DNA from: Pseudomonadota bacterium
Lineage (GTDB): Bacteria; Pseudomonadota; Alphaproteobacteria; Rhizobiales; Devosiaceae
Assembly (NCBI GenBank): GCA_023390785.1
Contig: JAEWCE010000096.1
Location: 1-7,375, forward strand
Length of the DNA: 7,375 bases
Direction of reading: 5' to 3'
Each line of letters begins with the position of its first letter. Within the stretch, counting starts at the first letter, position 1. The notes beneath the pieces were generated by a model. The model was given only the letters and a program-made list of their open reading frames with translations. It did not search any database and was not told the DNA's origin. The translations under genes were made by a program, and so were the position numbers. Below, one piece after another: positions 6,519 through 7,375 of this stretch.

Positions 6519-7222
6519 TCATGGGTCGAGTTCGGGGTAATGCCGGAACAGTCCACCGGTATTGAAGTCGAGGCGACGCTGGCTGCGGAAATAGGTCTGC
6601 AACGCCGGATATTCCGCGATGCGCTGCCGGTGTGCGGTGACCAGTGGATACTCGCCCGCGATCCGCGCCCACAGCCTGGGATAGGCATAGGCCAGCCCCT
6701 CGACGACCTGGAACAGCGAGAAGTCGACATAGCCGGAGCGGCGGCCCACGAGCACCTTTCGGCTGGCGATATTGTTGCGCAATACCGTTTCGAACCAGCC
6801 GAGAAACTTCGGCGCCCGCTCCTTGCGGAATTCCTTGGCCCGGCGCTTCGCCTCCCGCTTCTGCTGCTCGTAGTAGAGCCCCGATCCTACGGGATGGTGG
6901 CTGTCATGCGCCTCTACGACGAAATCGGCGATGGTGAGCTGGATCTGATGCGCCCAGAGCCGCAGCCGCGGGTCTCGCGGGGCGAGCCCGAGTTTCGGCC
7001 CCAGGTAGAACAGGATGGCCGCCGTCTGGCCGACGACCACATCACCGTCGACCAGGAAGGGCGGCGGGAAGCTCGGGGTCCGCGTCCTGGCAGTGAACGC
7101 CTCGATCACCCGTCGCCCTTTTGCCGGGCGATATCCTGGTACTTCGCGCCGGCGGCCTCGAGCGCCAGCCGAACAAACTCCCCGCGTCCCGGAATGCCGG
7201 TCCAGTAATAGAGCCTGTACAT
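6519..7222 (-). pseudogene. Glutathione S-transferase-like protein, frameshifted after codon 38
   Basis: From the ATG at 7222 the frame reads MYRLYYWTGIPGRGEFVRLA and on to QKGDG, a thioredoxin-fold GST N-terminus, then stops at TGA (7106-7108). From 7109 a shifted frame continues VIEAFTARTRTPSFPPPFLVDG, then GQTAAILFYLGPKLGLAP (the glutathione-site region) and the helical C-terminal domain, ending HYPELDP. The joined protein would be about 234 residues, normal for a GST. One missing G in the GGG run at 7110-7112 (GAC-GGG-GTG instead of GAC-GGG-TGA) explains the break exactly. The downstream frame could only start at a GTG without the N-terminal strand and helix, so it should not give a working enzyme. 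Family members conjugate or reduce substrates with glutathione; the substrate here is unknown. No ribosome site precedes the ATG. It may be cotranscribed with the PreA-like gene, 41 bases upstream. A sequencing error in the G run is a real alternative. Confidence 0.8.
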
Positions 7223-7223
7223 G

Positions 7224-7259
7224 GCGGGGAAATGCGCGGCGCCAGTGGCCGTTCCCCGC
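7224..7259 (-). repeat. Perfect 8-bp inverted repeat between the preA-like stop and the GST start
   Basis: GCGGGGAA (7224-7231) and TTCCCCGC (7252-7259) are exact reverse complements around a 20-base loop. The repeat fills nearly all of the 41-base gap and, in the minus-strand transcript, its 3' arm ends one base before the GST ATG. There is no U-run, so it could be a weak or factor-dependent 3' end for the upstream gene, or simply GC-rich spacer. Confidence 0.5.
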
Positions 7260-7263
7260 GCCG

Positions 7264-7375
7264 TTACTCCGCCGGCTCCATCGCGTCTTTGCGCATGGGG
7301 TTGTTCGGTTGCGTGGTCCAGTTGGCGTACTTGCCGGTAACGACGCGACCGGTGCGCTCGTCGATCATGCCGGGC
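7264..7375 (-). CDS. preA: C-terminal end of a probable dihydropyrimidine dehydrogenase catalytic subunit (PreA), truncated by the window edge
   Basis: Only the last 36 codons and the TAA stop (7264-7266) are inside the window; the gene continues past the right edge. The visible tail contains GMIDERTGRVV and YANWTTQPNNPM and ends EPAE. That hydrophilic tail resembles the segment after the ferredoxin-like 4Fe-4S domain of bacterial PreA/PydA as I remember it; no diagnostic cysteine motif is visible here. PreA with its partner PreT reduces uracil and thymine to the dihydro forms, the first step of the pathway served by the other genes in this window. The context (RutR-like regulator, ureidopropionase-type hydrolase, beta-alanine aminotransferase) strongly favours this reading, but the identification depends partly on it. 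Confidence 0.6.
   Translation of the reverse strand, partial: PGMIDERTGRVVTGKYANWTTQPNNPMRKDAMEPAE

Noticed and set aside
5263..7208. Long plus-strand open frames (5263-6189 and 6144-7208) opposite the EamA, DoxX and GST genes
   Set aside because: Their products are strongly charged and unlike any recognised protein, whereas the minus strand encodes recognisable membrane and GST proteins despite the lesions.
1..7375. CRISPR array, tRNA/rRNA, insertion sequence, toxin-antitoxin or phage-defence genes
   Set aside because: No regularly spaced repeats, tRNA-like cloverleaf, transposase or defence-associated motifs were seen in any frame. The window is a metabolic locus.

Overview
This is a GC-rich, compact bacterial window. 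Its gene content and protein sequences fit an alphaproteobacterium of the order Hyphomicrobiales. A Devosia-like genus is a plausible guess, made from memory of similar sequences and not tested. The theme is the reductive breakdown of pyrimidines (uracil and thymine). No phage, CRISPR array, RNA gene or insertion sequence is visible, and I see no evidence for a wholly new system.

Left half (about 1-4371), all on the minus strand and read right to left: a beta-alanine/omega-amino acid:pyruvate aminotransferase (3037-4371), a CoA-acylating (methyl)malonate-semialdehyde dehydrogenase (1475-2971), and an M20-family Zn amidohydrolase of the beta-ureidopropionase/N-carbamoyl-amino-acid hydrolase type (74-1324). 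Read as a pathway, the hydrolase releases beta-alanine (or beta-aminoisobutyrate) from its N-carbamoyl form. The aminotransferase makes the semialdehyde, and the dehydrogenase makes acetyl-CoA (or propionyl-CoA). Two diverged copies of a GC-rich palindromic repeat lie in opposite orientation on either side of the hydrolase gene.

Middle (4372-5175): a divergent control region followed by a plus-strand rutR-like TetR regulator. The gap holds a near-consensus RutR operator at 4453-4468, placed to control both the regulator and the aminotransferase operon.

Right part (5182-7222), minus strand: three genes with no obvious role in pyrimidine breakdown. They are a glutathione S-transferase-like gene broken by a one-base frameshift, an intact DoxX-family membrane protein, and an EamA/DMT transporter gene interrupted by an in-frame amber codon. 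The last two overlap by 4 bases. At the far right edge the last 36 codons of a minus-strand gene look like the C-terminus of PreA, the catalytic subunit of dihydropyrimidine dehydrogenase. If so, the pyrimidine cluster extends beyond the window and the GST-DoxX-EamA block sits inside it. PreT and a dihydropyrimidinase would be needed to complete the pathway and are not in the window.

The points most worth a second look are the RutR box, the two independent lesions in the non-pathway block, and three inverted repeats placed at gene junctions.
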